From: Streptomyces sp. NBC_01262
GTDB lineage: Bacteria > Actinomycetota > Actinomycetes > Streptomycetales > Streptomycetaceae
Direction of reading: 5' to 3'
DNA: 64,000 bases
Assembly (NCBI RefSeq): GCF_036226365.1
Contig: NZ_CP108462.1
Coordinates: forward strand, 4,648,501 to 4,712,500
The position numbers were made by a program, and so were the translations under genes. The notes below the pieces were generated by a model. That model saw only the letters and a list, made by a program, of their open reading frames with translations, was not told where the DNA came from and searched no databases. Positions 24,829 through 32,994 of the stretch are shown in pieces; the stretch's first letter is position 1; each line of letters begins with the position of its first letter.

Positions 24829-25614
24829 GTGTCCCCTCACCGCACCCTGCCCGCGCCAGGACCTGTCCGGCGGATCTTCGCCGGGTCCGCGACGCCTGGC
24901 ACGGCACCTCGCCGCGTTGCCGAAACGCCCACAGGAAACCACCCTGCGGGCATTCCGGCGCCTTGCGATGCACCGCACCAGACGCCGCGGCCTATCCGAC
25001 CCAGATCCGCCGGACAGGTCCTAGTCGCATCCGCGGTCCTCACCGTGCTCGCCGGCTGCTCGGCCGCCCCCGACACGGCCTTCCCGACGACACCCACGAC
25101 CGCCGCCACCAGTGCCGCCGCTTCCGCGTCGGCGGGCACCCCGTCGCCCGGGGCTCCGGCGGTCGAGCAGCCCGCGGCGCCCACCAAGGTCAGCATTCCC
25201 TCGGTCGGGATCACCAGCTCCTTGATGAAGCTCGGGCTCAACGCCGACGGAACCGTAGAAGTCCCGCCGGCCGACCAGGGCATGACCGCCGGCTGGTACA
25301 CCGGCGCCTCCGTGCCCGGCGCGGCCGGTGCCGCCGTCATCATCGGCCACAACGACACCCGCTACGGCAAGGCCGTCTTCCACGACCTCAAGGACATCGC
25401 CAAGGGCGCGGACATCACCGTCACCAACGCCCGTGGGGAGACGGCGCACTTCACCGTCACCAGCACCGAGAGCGTCAGCAAGAAGTCCTTCCCCACCGAG
25501 AAGGTCTACGGCCCGACCACGGGCCACGCCCTGCGGCTGATCACCTGCGACGGCTCGTTCGACGCCCAGGGCCACCCGGTGAACAACCTCATCGTCTACG
25601 CGACGCTGGACTGA
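24829..25614 (+). CDS. Class E/F-type sortase with a mobile-element insert in its N-terminus
   Basis: 261 residues from GTG 24829 (TGGAG 8 bases upstream). Catalytic His174 lies in IIGHNDTRYG and Cys240 in LITCDGSFD. The membrane/signal segment is VLVASAVLTVLAGC (about 65-78), unusually with a lipobox-like LAGC end. Residues about 10-65 are encoded by a 165-bp element with 20-bp inverted ends that keeps the frame, so the signal segment now starts far from the N-terminus. Translation might instead begin inside the element. The catalytic arginine position is not obvious in the C-terminal strand (NNLIVYATL). Probably anchors the small protein encoded upstream. Confidence 0.8.
   Translation: MSPHRTLPAPGPVRRIFAGSATPGTAPRRVAETPTGNHPAGIPAPCDAPHQTPRPIRPRSAGQVLVASAVLTVLAGCSAAPDTAFPTTPTTAATSAAASASAGTPSPGAPAVEQPAAPTKVSIPSVGITSSLMKLGLNADGTVEVPPADQGMTAGWYTGASVPGAAGAAVIIGHNDTRYGKAVFHDLKDIAKGADITVTNARGETAHFTVTSTESVSKKSFPTEKVYGPTTGHALRLITCDGSFDAQGHPVNNLIVYATLD
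24858..25022. mobile_element. 165-bp miniature inverted-repeat element inside the sortase gene
   Basis: AGGACCTGTCCGGCGGATCT at 24858-24877 has an exact inverted copy at 25003-25022. The 125 bases between hold no transposase. Its length is 55 codons exactly, and it is open in the sortase frame. A clear target-site duplication is not visible. The related hairpin at 19761-19802 shows that the family occurs more than once here. Confidence 0.75.
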
Positions 25615-25743
25615 CGGCCCTAGGGGAGGACTGTGACTTTTTTGTGAGCCGGGGGACTTGAGACGCGGTCAGATAATCCGGCTAAGCTTTGACCCGAACT
25701 TTGCCAGGTGTTTTCGGGCGAGGCGACAGGGACGGGGGTTCTG

Positions 25744-26202
25744 ATGCCGCAGGACGGGCTTGCCAGCGATGTCAACACGCTGAAGAACGGCGGGAAGGCG
25801 TTCACCGACATCGGCACGGACTTCGGGTCCGCGCTGAACGGCCTGATCGGTGGACTCTCGGCGCTTGAGGGCGGGACCCCGCCGAGCAACGACTCGGTGG
25901 CCAAGCAGTTCTGGAGCGGGCTGACCACGCTGTCCAGCAAGGCGGGCGCCCCGCCGTGGGGCGACGACGAGATCGGCGAGAAGTTCGGCGTCGTCTACGA
26001 GGGCCTGCGCGACGGCATGTACGAGTCGATGGGCCACCTCGCCGCCAAGCTGCAGGAGATCGGCGGCGCGCTGACCGAGATGGCGACGAACCACGAGGCC
26101 AACGAGAACTTCAACGAGTCGATGATGAACCAGCACATCCAGAACCAGCAGGCCCACCACCAGGCGGTCCTCAGCGTGAAGTCGCCGCACCACACCGTGT
26201 AA
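25744..26202 (+). CDS. WXG100/ESX-like secretion partner
   Basis: 152 residues from ATG 25744 with ACGGGGG upstream. All-helical, no signal peptide; FWSGL and PWGDDEIGEKFGVVYEG are typical of actinobacterial WXG100-type proteins that travel through type VII (ESX) secretion, and the C-terminus is Gln/His-rich. It is followed after 27 bases by the giant toxin gene, so the two are probably co-secreted or the small protein chaperones the toxin. Most likely the operon's first gene. Confidence 0.8.
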   Translation: MPQDGLASDVNTLKNGGKAFTDIGTDFGSALNGLIGGLSALEGGTPPSNDSVAKQFWSGLTTLSSKAGAPPWGDDEIGEKFGVVYEGLRDGMYESMGHLAAKLQEIGGALTEMATNHEANENFNESMMNQHIQNQQAHHQAVLSVKSPHHTV

Positions 26203-26229
26203 CTCGGCCGGTAACGGGGGATCTGAACG

Positions 26230-29200
26230 GTGTCGCTCATGCTGCCGGACTCACTTGAGTGGGTCCTGGAGATGCTCGGCTTCGAATGGCCGACCGCCGA
26301 TGAGGACAAGCTCATCGAATGCGCCCAGGTCTGGCGGCAGTTCTCCGCCAACCTGGAGGGCCTGCAGGTACGCGGAGTCACCGCGGCCGGCGATGTGGTC
26401 TCCAACAACTACGGCGACTCGATCGACGGGTTCACCGCGACCTGGGAGAAGTTCTCCGGCAGCTCGGGGTACTTCGACGACGCGCGCAACGGCGCCGAGA
26501 TGATCGCGTTCACGCTGGAGACCGCCGCCGTCCTCATCGTCGGCATGAAGATCGCGGTGATCGCCCAACTGGTCATCCTGGCCTGCGAGATCATCGCCGC
26601 CCAGGCATCCGCACCGTTCACACTGGGCCTGTCGGAGCTGGGCGCGGCGGCCGGGGTCGCGACGACTCGTATGCTCGTCCGCAAGATCCTCAAAGAGGTC
26701 GCGAAGCAGCTCTGGGACGCGGTCCTGGAAACCGCGAAAGAGCCGTTCGTCTCGGCCCTCCAGGCGATGATCTCCGACGTCATCTCCCAGACCGTCAACC
26801 AGAACTTCGGCGCCCAAAGCGGCTACGACCTCGGCCGTACCGCCAAAACCGGCTACGAAGAGGGCAAGGACGCCCTCAAGAACTCCGCCAGCACGCTCGG
26901 GGAGGGACTGCGCGACGGTGCGGCGGGCCGCGCCGGTCACCACGCCCGCCACTCCGCGACCGGCGGCGACAGCGGCAGCGGCGGCCACGCGGACGGCGGT
27001 AACTCGTCGACTACGCCGTCAGGCACGACCTCGTCGGACAGCTCCGGTTCCGGTTCCACGTCCGGCAGTTCGCCGTCGAACGGTTCACCGTCGAGCGGTT
27101 CGCCCTCCTCTTCCTCCTCCGATTCCGGCAGTACGTCCACGGGCTCGTCCCCCTCGGTCGGCGGCACGCCCAGCACGCCCAGCACGTCCAGCACGCGCAG
27201 CGCCTCGGACAGCGGCGGTTCCCCGGCGGCTTCGACCACGCAAACGCCCGCAGCCACTCGGACGGAGAGCCCGGACACCACCACCCCCACGCCCACCTCC
27301 ACCTCGCCGGACGCCTCCGCCGGCTCGCCTACGAGCTCCCCGAGCCCGTTCGACGTGGGCACAAACCAGTACCGGGAGAGCCAGGCCGACAGCCAGAGCC
27401 CCTCCCCGGCCTCGACGCCCGACGCTCCGACCCCCGACCACTCATCGGTTACGCCCGACCGGCAGGCCACGCCGGACGCAGCCCCGACGCCCGACCAGAC
27501 CCGCCCGGAGACCACGCCGGACCAACGCACCACCCCTGATGCAGGCCCAGGCCCCGCACCAGAGCACACCCGCTCGGAGACACCGCCCGACCCGCGCACC
27601 ACCCCTGACGCAGGCCCAGCCCCCGCACCGGAACACACCCGACCGGATGCCGCCCCCGCGCCCGCCCCCGACACCGCTCGGCCGGAGCATGAGGCGCAGG
27701 CGGAGGCTCCCGCGCAGCGGCACGCGGAGGGCCCCGAGCCATCCACCACCCCCGCTACACAGCAGGCACCGCACGGCGACACCCCGCGCGGCGACGGCCA
27801 CAATGAGGGCGGCCAGCAAAGCGGTTCCTCCCCGCGCGCCTCCGTACCGCACCAGCAGGCGCCGGGGCCTGTTCCGCACCGCGTGCAGGGACCCGAGCAC
27901 AGCTACCCGAACCAGAACCAGAACGACCAGTCCGTCCACATCCAGGGCGGAGCGACGATCACCGCTCCCTCCCGCGACACGACGTCGCCGGACACCGCGC
28001 CGCAGAACCAGGCGCCGGGCCAGACGCAGACGCCCCAGGGCACCTCGCCGCAGGCCATGGGGGGCGGCCCGGTCACCGCGCCGGGTCCCGCGCCGCAGCG
28101 GACGGCGCCGCCGCGTGACGGGCGTATCGCCGACGTCTCACGACAGGAGCCCACCACCCGTCCGTACGACCGCCGTCTGGACGGCCCGCGCGTGCCCACC
28201 ACGCCACCCGCGACCCCGGCCCCCACCCCGCCACCGCCGGCGGCGCCGCCCGCCCCGTCCGCCCCGCCGGGCGGCCAGCAGCACCCGGACACCCTGCACA
28301 CGATCCGCGCCGGACTGGCCCAGCAGACGGGCGGTCTGGTGACCCCGCCCGACGCGGACCAGCAGGCACTGCTGAACAGCGTCCCGCACAACCCGGACGG
28401 GACGCCGCAGCGTTTCGCCGACCCGTTCCAGCCGTGGGGGCAGCTCCAGAACGACGGAGGTCTGCAGCAACCGGGCCGGTCCAACAACTGCGCGGACTGC
28501 TCACGCTCGTTCCTGGAGACCTGGTACGGCAATCCGCAGGTCTCCGCCGCGCGTACGCCCGATACGAACCCCGACGGCACCCCGGACCGCCAGTCGCCCG
28601 AGAACAACGCCAACGACAACATCATCCAGTGGGCCGGAGCCCCCCACACGTACGCGGGCACCCCCGCCCCGGACGCCTACCACCGCATTGCCTTGGACCT
28701 CTACAACTCCGGGCACGGCTCGTCGGCGATCGTCCAGGTCGCCTGGCCGGACGGCTCCGGGCACGCGTTCAACGCCGTCAACTACCACGGTCACATCGTG
28801 TGGGTGGACACCCAGAGCGGCATGGTCAGCACCACGCCGATCCACCAACAGGCCGCAGGCGTCTGGTACATCCCGCTGGACGCCGACCGTAATCCGCTCC
28901 ACCCCCCACAGCCTGATCCTGGGCAGCCCGCCCAGTCCGCCCAGTCCCCCCAGCCCGAAACGCAGACGCAGACGCAGCCCCAGGCCCAGCCCGAGCCGGG
29001 GCATGCCGACGCCGACGCCGACGGGACGCCACCGCCCGATCCCGGCGCCGGGCAGAGCCTGCACGACATCCGGGCGGGACTGGAGGACGGACCGGGCGGC
29101 CTGCGCCCGCCGTACGCGGTCGACCAGTTGCTGCTGGAAGACGCCGTACCGCGCAATCCGGACGGCACGCCGCAGCGGCATCCCGACCCGTTCCAGTCGT

Positions 29201-32200
29201 GGAGCGGGCTGCAGAACGACGGCGGTCCGATCGTCCCGGGCCGTTCCAACAACTGCGCCGACTGCACGCGTTCGTTCCTGGAGACCTGGTTCGGCAACCC
29301 GCAGGTCTCCGCGCCCCGCACATGGGACCCCAACCCGGACGGCACGCTGGACCGGCGTTCGGCCGAGCGGCAGTCGACCGAGAACATGCAGGCCTGGGCC
29401 GGTGACACGTACCGGTACTCGCCGACCCGGGACGAGGGTTATCAGCGGATCGCGGACGAGTTGCTCGCCGCGGGTCCCGGCGCCGCGGCCGTCATCGCCG
29501 TCGAGTGGCCGGGGGGCGGCGGGCACGCCTTCACCGCCGTCAACCACAACGGCACGGTGGTGTGGGTCGACCCCCAGAGCGGCCAGGTCAGCCACCAGCC
29601 GATCCATCCGTCGGCCCTGCGCGTCTGGCACATGACCATGGACGGCGACCGGAACCCCGTCGTCCCGCAGGCGCAGGCGCACACCGGCACGCCCGAGACG
29701 CAGGCCGCGACCGACCGCACGAGCGCGGCGCCGCCGCTCGTCGACACCTACCCCGGCGAGGCGGGCGGCCGGGACCGGATCGAGCGCACGCTCGGAGCGC
29801 CGTTCGCGGATCAGGGCGACGGCCCGGCGGCGTTCGACCGTCTGGAGACGACGCTGCTGGACAGCGGCCACGGCTCCCAGGCCGTGATCGTCACCACCGA
29901 CGGCGACGGCCGCGCGCACGCGTGGAACGCGGTCAACAACAACGGCACCGTCACCTACGTCGACCCGCAGACCGGCCAGCGTGGCGGCACCCCGCTGCAC
30001 AACGGCGACAACGGCGTCTTCGCCATCCCCCTGGACGCCAACCGCCGCCCCCTGGCGGCCGTCCCCGCCCAGCCGTCCCAGCCCGCCCAGCCGTCCCAGC
30101 CCGCCCAGCCGTCCCCGCCCTCCCCCCGCCAGACGCCGGGAGACCTCGCGGGCGCGCAGCCGCTCCCCTCGGAGAACCACGGGTCGACGCCGCACGGCCA
30201 GGCCCAGCCGGGCGACGGCACGCACCAGCACTACGGGATGACCACGGAGACGTCCCAGGGCGCGGTGCGCCAGAGCCATGAGGTCGAACAGGTCGACATG
30301 GCCCCTGTCCGCCGGAACCTGCAGACCTGGCTGCAAGACGGCAACCTGCAGGCCATCCTCGACAGCTCCTCGCAACGCCCCCCGGGCAACGAGGCGTTCA
30401 CCCACCGTGAGCTGTCCGCCGCCCTGCCGGGGTTCGCCGACATGCACCCGGGCCAGCGGGGCGCGGTGGTGGCGACACTGGCCCGGCTCAGCCTGGCGTT
30501 CCACCGCAGCAACGCCGTCGGGCACAACCTCCTGAGCCTCACCCCACAGCAGCTCGGGGACGCCTACGCCAACCGTCCGCCCGGTCTCCCGCCGCAGAAC
30601 GACATCTCGCGCGGCGTGCACTACCACGCGCAGGCGGACATGCTCGGTTCGGTGGCGCGCGGACGCGGCAACCCGGCCCGCCAGGCGTTCGAGCACGCCG
30701 CGGACCGGTACGGCGACACCACCGCCACGCGCAGAGGCGAGCCCGAGTCGCTGGTCCAGCGCATGCGGGACCTGTACGGCCAGACGGAGCACCGCCCCGA
30801 CTTCACCGCGCGCAACTATGCCGTCGTCGAGGTGCACGACCCCACCAACGGCGAGACGTACTACGTGGTGGACAGCTCCATCCCGCAGCAGACACCCGAC
30901 GAGGCGCACTCGGAGCCGCATCTCGGCGACTACCTGGACCATGTGAACGACCGGAGAGCGGCCCAGGGGCTGCCCCCGGTCCAGCCGAGCACCCTGTACA
31001 CCGAGCGCGAGCCGTGCGGCAACGTCTCCGGGAGCCCGCATGCCGACTGCTCCGGCTACATCCACCAGGCGCAGGTCTTCCAGGGGTCCCGGGTCAACTA
31101 CGCCACCGGCTTCCGCCGCGGTGACCTCGATCCGGCGGCGACGGGCTCCAAGAGCCAGGTCCAGGCGACCTTCAGCCGGGACTTCCAGGACAACCTCAAC
31201 CACACGATGGACCTGTGGATGCAGCTCGCCATCATCCGCGACCACGGCCCCGAACTGACCCCGCCCCCGCCCCCTCCGGCCGCAGGCCCCCCGCCCGCCG
31301 CAGGCCCACCACCCCAGTCCGGCCCGCCAGAGCCGTCAGGCACTGACGACGACAGCCCCACCCCGGACACCGACCAGGACCAGGACCAGGACCAAGGCCA
31401 GGACCAGAACCCGGGCATCCCGCCCGAGGTCCGCGCCCGGATCGACGAGGTGCTGGCCGACCATCCCGACGTCGCCGACGTCGTGGCGAGGCTCGTGCAG
31501 GACCAGGACCGGCACCCACTCAACATCGGCGGCGACATCCTCCGTCAGGGACGCCGGGACCGCGTCCTGGAACTGATCCGGGAACTGGCCGACGGACAGG
31601 TACTCCGCGACCGTGACCTCCAGACGTACCTGCGCGAATGCCCGGGGCAGGGTCCGGTGTTCGAGGGCATCCCCGACGACGTCAACGTCACGGAGGACGG
31701 CACCTCCCGTAAGCAGGCGTTCGTCGACGAGAGCAAGGAGCTCGACGCGGCGCGCCGGATCGGCGCGGAGCCGACCGGAGAAGAGCGCGCCCTGCTCCAG
31801 GAGTACGCCGACAACCTGGTTGAGCGGGTCCACACCAATGTCAGGAGCGAGATCGCGGCCATATGCCCGGAAGGCGCGAGCTTCAGCGTGCGTACCAAGT
31901 CCGCCCCCGCCCTCTTGGACAAGGTAATGCGGATGAGCCAGGGCAGCCCCGGCCGCCCCGGCCGCCCGAACTACCAAGTCGGTGATGTGATCGACGCGGT
32001 CGGCGCCCGCATCACGGTCGAGAACATGGACCAGCTGGAGCAAGCGCTGCGCAACGTCCAGCAGCGGTTCGGCGTCGGCGACACCGGCCGTATTCTGGAG
32101 ATCGAGAACATGTACGCCGAGCCGAAGTCGAAGAACCCGGAGTACCGGGTGATCCCGATGGTGGTCCGGGTCGACGTCGATGGTGAGGCTTACACGTTCG

Positions 32201-32358
32201 AGCTGCAGCTGACCACCCGCAGGGCCTCAGTCGCGGCGGACGTGGAGCACAACACGCTGTTCAAGCCCTACCACGAGCTGACCGACGAACAACGAGACCA
32301 CATCAAGAGAATGCAGTCGGAGGCGGCGGCACTCGATCAGGAGGAGACCCGACGGTGA
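26230..32358 (+). CDS. Giant type VII-secreted polymorphic toxin: papain-like, deaminase-like and RelA/SpoT-type domains
   Basis: 2042 residues from GTG 26230 (GGGGGA 8 bases upstream). N-terminal CpnT-like WXG100 domain (about 1-190, with a hydrophobic stretch at 95-125), then 450 residues of Ser/Thr/Pro/Gln linker. Papain-like Tox-PL domain 1 has Cys754, His845, Asp860; copy 2 has Cys1009, His1099, Asp1114; copy 3 keeps His1230 and Asp1245 but has no cysteine segment. Residues about 1320-1650 look like a nucleic-acid deaminase: His1560-x-Glu1562 and PC1596-x10-Cys1607. After DQDQ repeats, residues about 1740-2042 form a RelA/SpoT-type synthetase domain with R1888-x-K1890-S, Asp1922 in IDAVGARI and Glu1991 in FELQLTT. 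GTGA overlap couples it to the first downstream small gene. Confidence 0.85.
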   Translation: MSLMLPDSLEWVLEMLGFEWPTADEDKLIECAQVWRQFSANLEGLQVRGVTAAGDVVSNNYGDSIDGFTATWEKFSGSSGYFDDARNGAEMIAFTLETAAVLIVGMKIAVIAQLVILACEIIAAQASAPFTLGLSELGAAAGVATTRMLVRKILKEVAKQLWDAVLETAKEPFVSALQAMISDVISQTVNQNFGAQSGYDLGRTAKTGYEEGKDALKNSASTLGEGLRDGAAGRAGHHARHSATGGDSGSGGHADGGNSSTTPSGTTSSDSSGSGSTSGSSPSNGSPSSGSPSSSSSDSGSTSTGSSPSVGGTPSTPSTSSTRSASDSGGSPAASTTQTPAATRTESPDTTTPTPTSTSPDASAGSPTSSPSPFDVGTNQYRESQADSQSPSPASTPDAPTPDHSSVTPDRQATPDAAPTPDQTRPETTPDQRTTPDAGPGPAPEHTRSETPPDPRTTPDAGPAPAPEHTRPDAAPAPAPDTARPEHEAQAEAPAQRHAEGPEPSTTPATQQAPHGDTPRGDGHNEGGQQSGSSPRASVPHQQAPGPVPHRVQGPEHSYPNQNQNDQSVHIQGGATITAPSRDTTSPDTAPQNQAPGQTQTPQGTSPQAMGGGPVTAPGPAPQRTAPPRDGRIADVSRQEPTTRPYDRRLDGPRVPTTPPATPAPTPPPPAAPPAPSAPPGGQQHPDTLHTIRAGLAQQTGGLVTPPDADQQALLNSVPHNPDGTPQRFADPFQPWGQLQNDGGLQQPGRSNNCADCSRSFLETWYGNPQVSAARTPDTNPDGTPDRQSPENNANDNIIQWAGAPHTYAGTPAPDAYHRIALDLYNSGHGSSAIVQVAWPDGSGHAFNAVNYHGHIVWVDTQSGMVSTTPIHQQAAGVWYIPLDADRNPLHPPQPDPGQPAQSAQSPQPETQTQTQPQAQPEPGHADADADGTPPPDPGAGQSLHDIRAGLEDGPGGLRPPYAVDQLLLEDAVPRNPDGTPQRHPDPFQSWSGLQNDGGPIVPGRSNNCADCTRSFLETWFGNPQVSAPRTWDPNPDGTLDRRSAERQSTENMQAWAGDTYRYSPTRDEGYQRIADELLAAGPGAAAVIAVEWPGGGGHAFTAVNHNGTVVWVDPQSGQVSHQPIHPSALRVWHMTMDGDRNPVVPQAQAHTGTPETQAATDRTSAAPPLVDTYPGEAGGRDRIERTLGAPFADQGDGPAAFDRLETTLLDSGHGSQAVIVTTDGDGRAHAWNAVNNNGTVTYVDPQTGQRGGTPLHNGDNGVFAIPLDANRRPLAAVPAQPSQPAQPSQPAQPSPPSPRQTPGDLAGAQPLPSENHGSTPHGQAQPGDGTHQHYGMTTETSQGAVRQSHEVEQVDMAPVRRNLQTWLQDGNLQAILDSSSQRPPGNEAFTHRELSAALPGFADMHPGQRGAVVATLARLSLAFHRSNAVGHNLLSLTPQQLGDAYANRPPGLPPQNDISRGVHYHAQADMLGSVARGRGNPARQAFEHAADRYGDTTATRRGEPESLVQRMRDLYGQTEHRPDFTARNYAVVEVHDPTNGETYYVVDSSIPQQTPDEAHSEPHLGDYLDHVNDRRAAQGLPPVQPSTLYTEREPCGNVSGSPHADCSGYIHQAQVFQGSRVNYATGFRRGDLDPAATGSKSQVQATFSRDFQDNLNHTMDLWMQLAIIRDHGPELTPPPPPPAAGPPPAAGPPPQSGPPEPSGTDDDSPTPDTDQDQDQDQGQDQNPGIPPEVRARIDEVLADHPDVADVVARLVQDQDRHPLNIGGDILRQGRRDRVLELIRELADGQVLRDRDLQTYLRECPGQGPVFEGIPDDVNVTEDGTSRKQAFVDESKELDAARRIGAEPTGEERALLQEYADNLVERVHTNVRSEIAAICPEGASFSVRTKSAPALLDKVMRMSQGSPGRPGRPNYQVGDVIDAVGARITVENMDQLEQALRNVQQRFGVGDTGRILEIENMYAEPKSKNPEYRVIPMVVRVDVDGEAYTFELQLTTRRASVAADVEHNTLFKPYHELTDEQRDHIKRMQSEAAALDQEETRR
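28288..28890 (+). repeat. Papain-like domain repeat, copy 1
   Basis: This segment of the toxin gene encodes residues about 687-887 and is repeated as copy 2 from 29053. Both begin with H-x-I-RAGL, share NPDGTPQR, GRSNNCADC and NPQVSA, and end with GHAF...WVD-x-QSG and DRNP. Confidence 0.8.
29053..29670 (+). repeat. Papain-like domain repeat, copy 2
   Basis: Encodes toxin residues about 942-1147. Similarity to copy 1 extends through the whole domain, including the catalytic Cys, His and Asp motifs, which shows tandem duplication. A third, shortened copy (29746-30060) lost the Cys half. Confidence 0.8.
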
Positions 32359-32645
32359 CCCAGGAACGCGACGACAGCCAGGAACCGCGCTGGATCCGGA
32401 CCTGCTTCGTGTCCACCCCGGACGGTGACGTGATCTCCGCCTTCGCCATCGACGGCCGCCGGTATGCCGACGCCCGCCAGGCCCAGCGGGTGTACGACGA
32501 GGCCTCTGCGGAGATGGGCCGGCGCTGGGCTGCCTGGGAGTGGGAGGACCGGATCGCGAGCCCCGACGAGCCTCCGTCACGCCTGCCTAGCTGGGAGGAG
32601 TACCGGGTGGACCTCGACGCGAAGCACCCGGTGCCTGGCGGTTAA
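32355..32645 (+). CDS. Small acidic protein, candidate immunity protein A
   Basis: 96 residues, GTG start overlapping the toxin stop by 4 bases. Soluble, rich in Trp, Glu and Asp (PRWIRTCFVSTPDGDVISAF, AAWEWEDR, EEYRVDLDAKHPV). It is clearly paralogous to the next gene. Small unrecognised genes coupled directly to a polymorphic toxin are normally its immunity genes; because it follows the RelA/SpoT-type domain it may neutralise that activity. Family not recognised. Confidence 0.7.
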   Translation: MTQERDDSQEPRWIRTCFVSTPDGDVISAFAIDGRRYADARQAQRVYDEASAEMGRRWAAWEWEDRIASPDEPPSRLPSWEEYRVDLDAKHPVPGG

Positions 32646-32671
32646 CCAGTGCGACCGGGAGGAGACCTGAC

Positions 32672-32965
32672 GTGCCCCAGGGACTCGACGACAGCCGGGA
32701 GCCGGTGTGGATCCGAACCTGCTTCGTTCGCTTGCCGGACGGCGATGTGATCGCCGCCTTCGACATCGACGGCCGCCAGTACACCGAACCGGGTCAGGCC
32801 TGGCAGGTCTACAGGGAGGCCTGGAAGGAGATGAGCCGCCGCCGGGCCGGCTGGGAGTGGGAGAGCCACCTTGCGACTCCGAGCGAGCCCCCCTCGCGGC
32901 GGCCGAGCTGGGAGCAGTACCGGGTGGACCTCGACGCGAAGCATCCACTGCCCAGCGCCGATTAG
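32672..32965 (+). CDS. Small acidic protein, candidate immunity protein B
   Basis: 97 residues from GTG 32672, with GGGAGGAGA upstream. It is a tandem duplicate of the previous protein: WIRTCFV, PDGDVI, AFDIDGR, GWEWE, PPSR, PSWE and YRVDLDAKHP are shared in order over the full length. The central region has diverged more, as expected if each copy tracks a different toxin variant. Confidence 0.7.
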   Translation: MPQGLDDSREPVWIRTCFVRLPDGDVIAAFDIDGRQYTEPGQAWQVYREAWKEMSRRRAGWEWESHLATPSEPPSRRPSWEQYRVDLDAKHPLPSAD

Positions 32966-32994
32966 CCGATTAGCCGATGGAAGGAACACCGTAC

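Noticed and set aside
24858..25022. Possible intact insertion sequence in the sortase gene
   Set aside because: Only 165 bases and no transposase frame; called as a miniature inverted-repeat element instead.
30060..30125. Proline-glutamine-serine tandem repeat in the toxin
   Set aside because: Ordinary low-complexity linker between domains; not a separate element.
28501..31245. 914-codon minus-strand open frame opposite the toxin gene
   Set aside because: Mirror frame of the toxin, with Arg/Val/Gly-biased composition and no motif or ribosome site.
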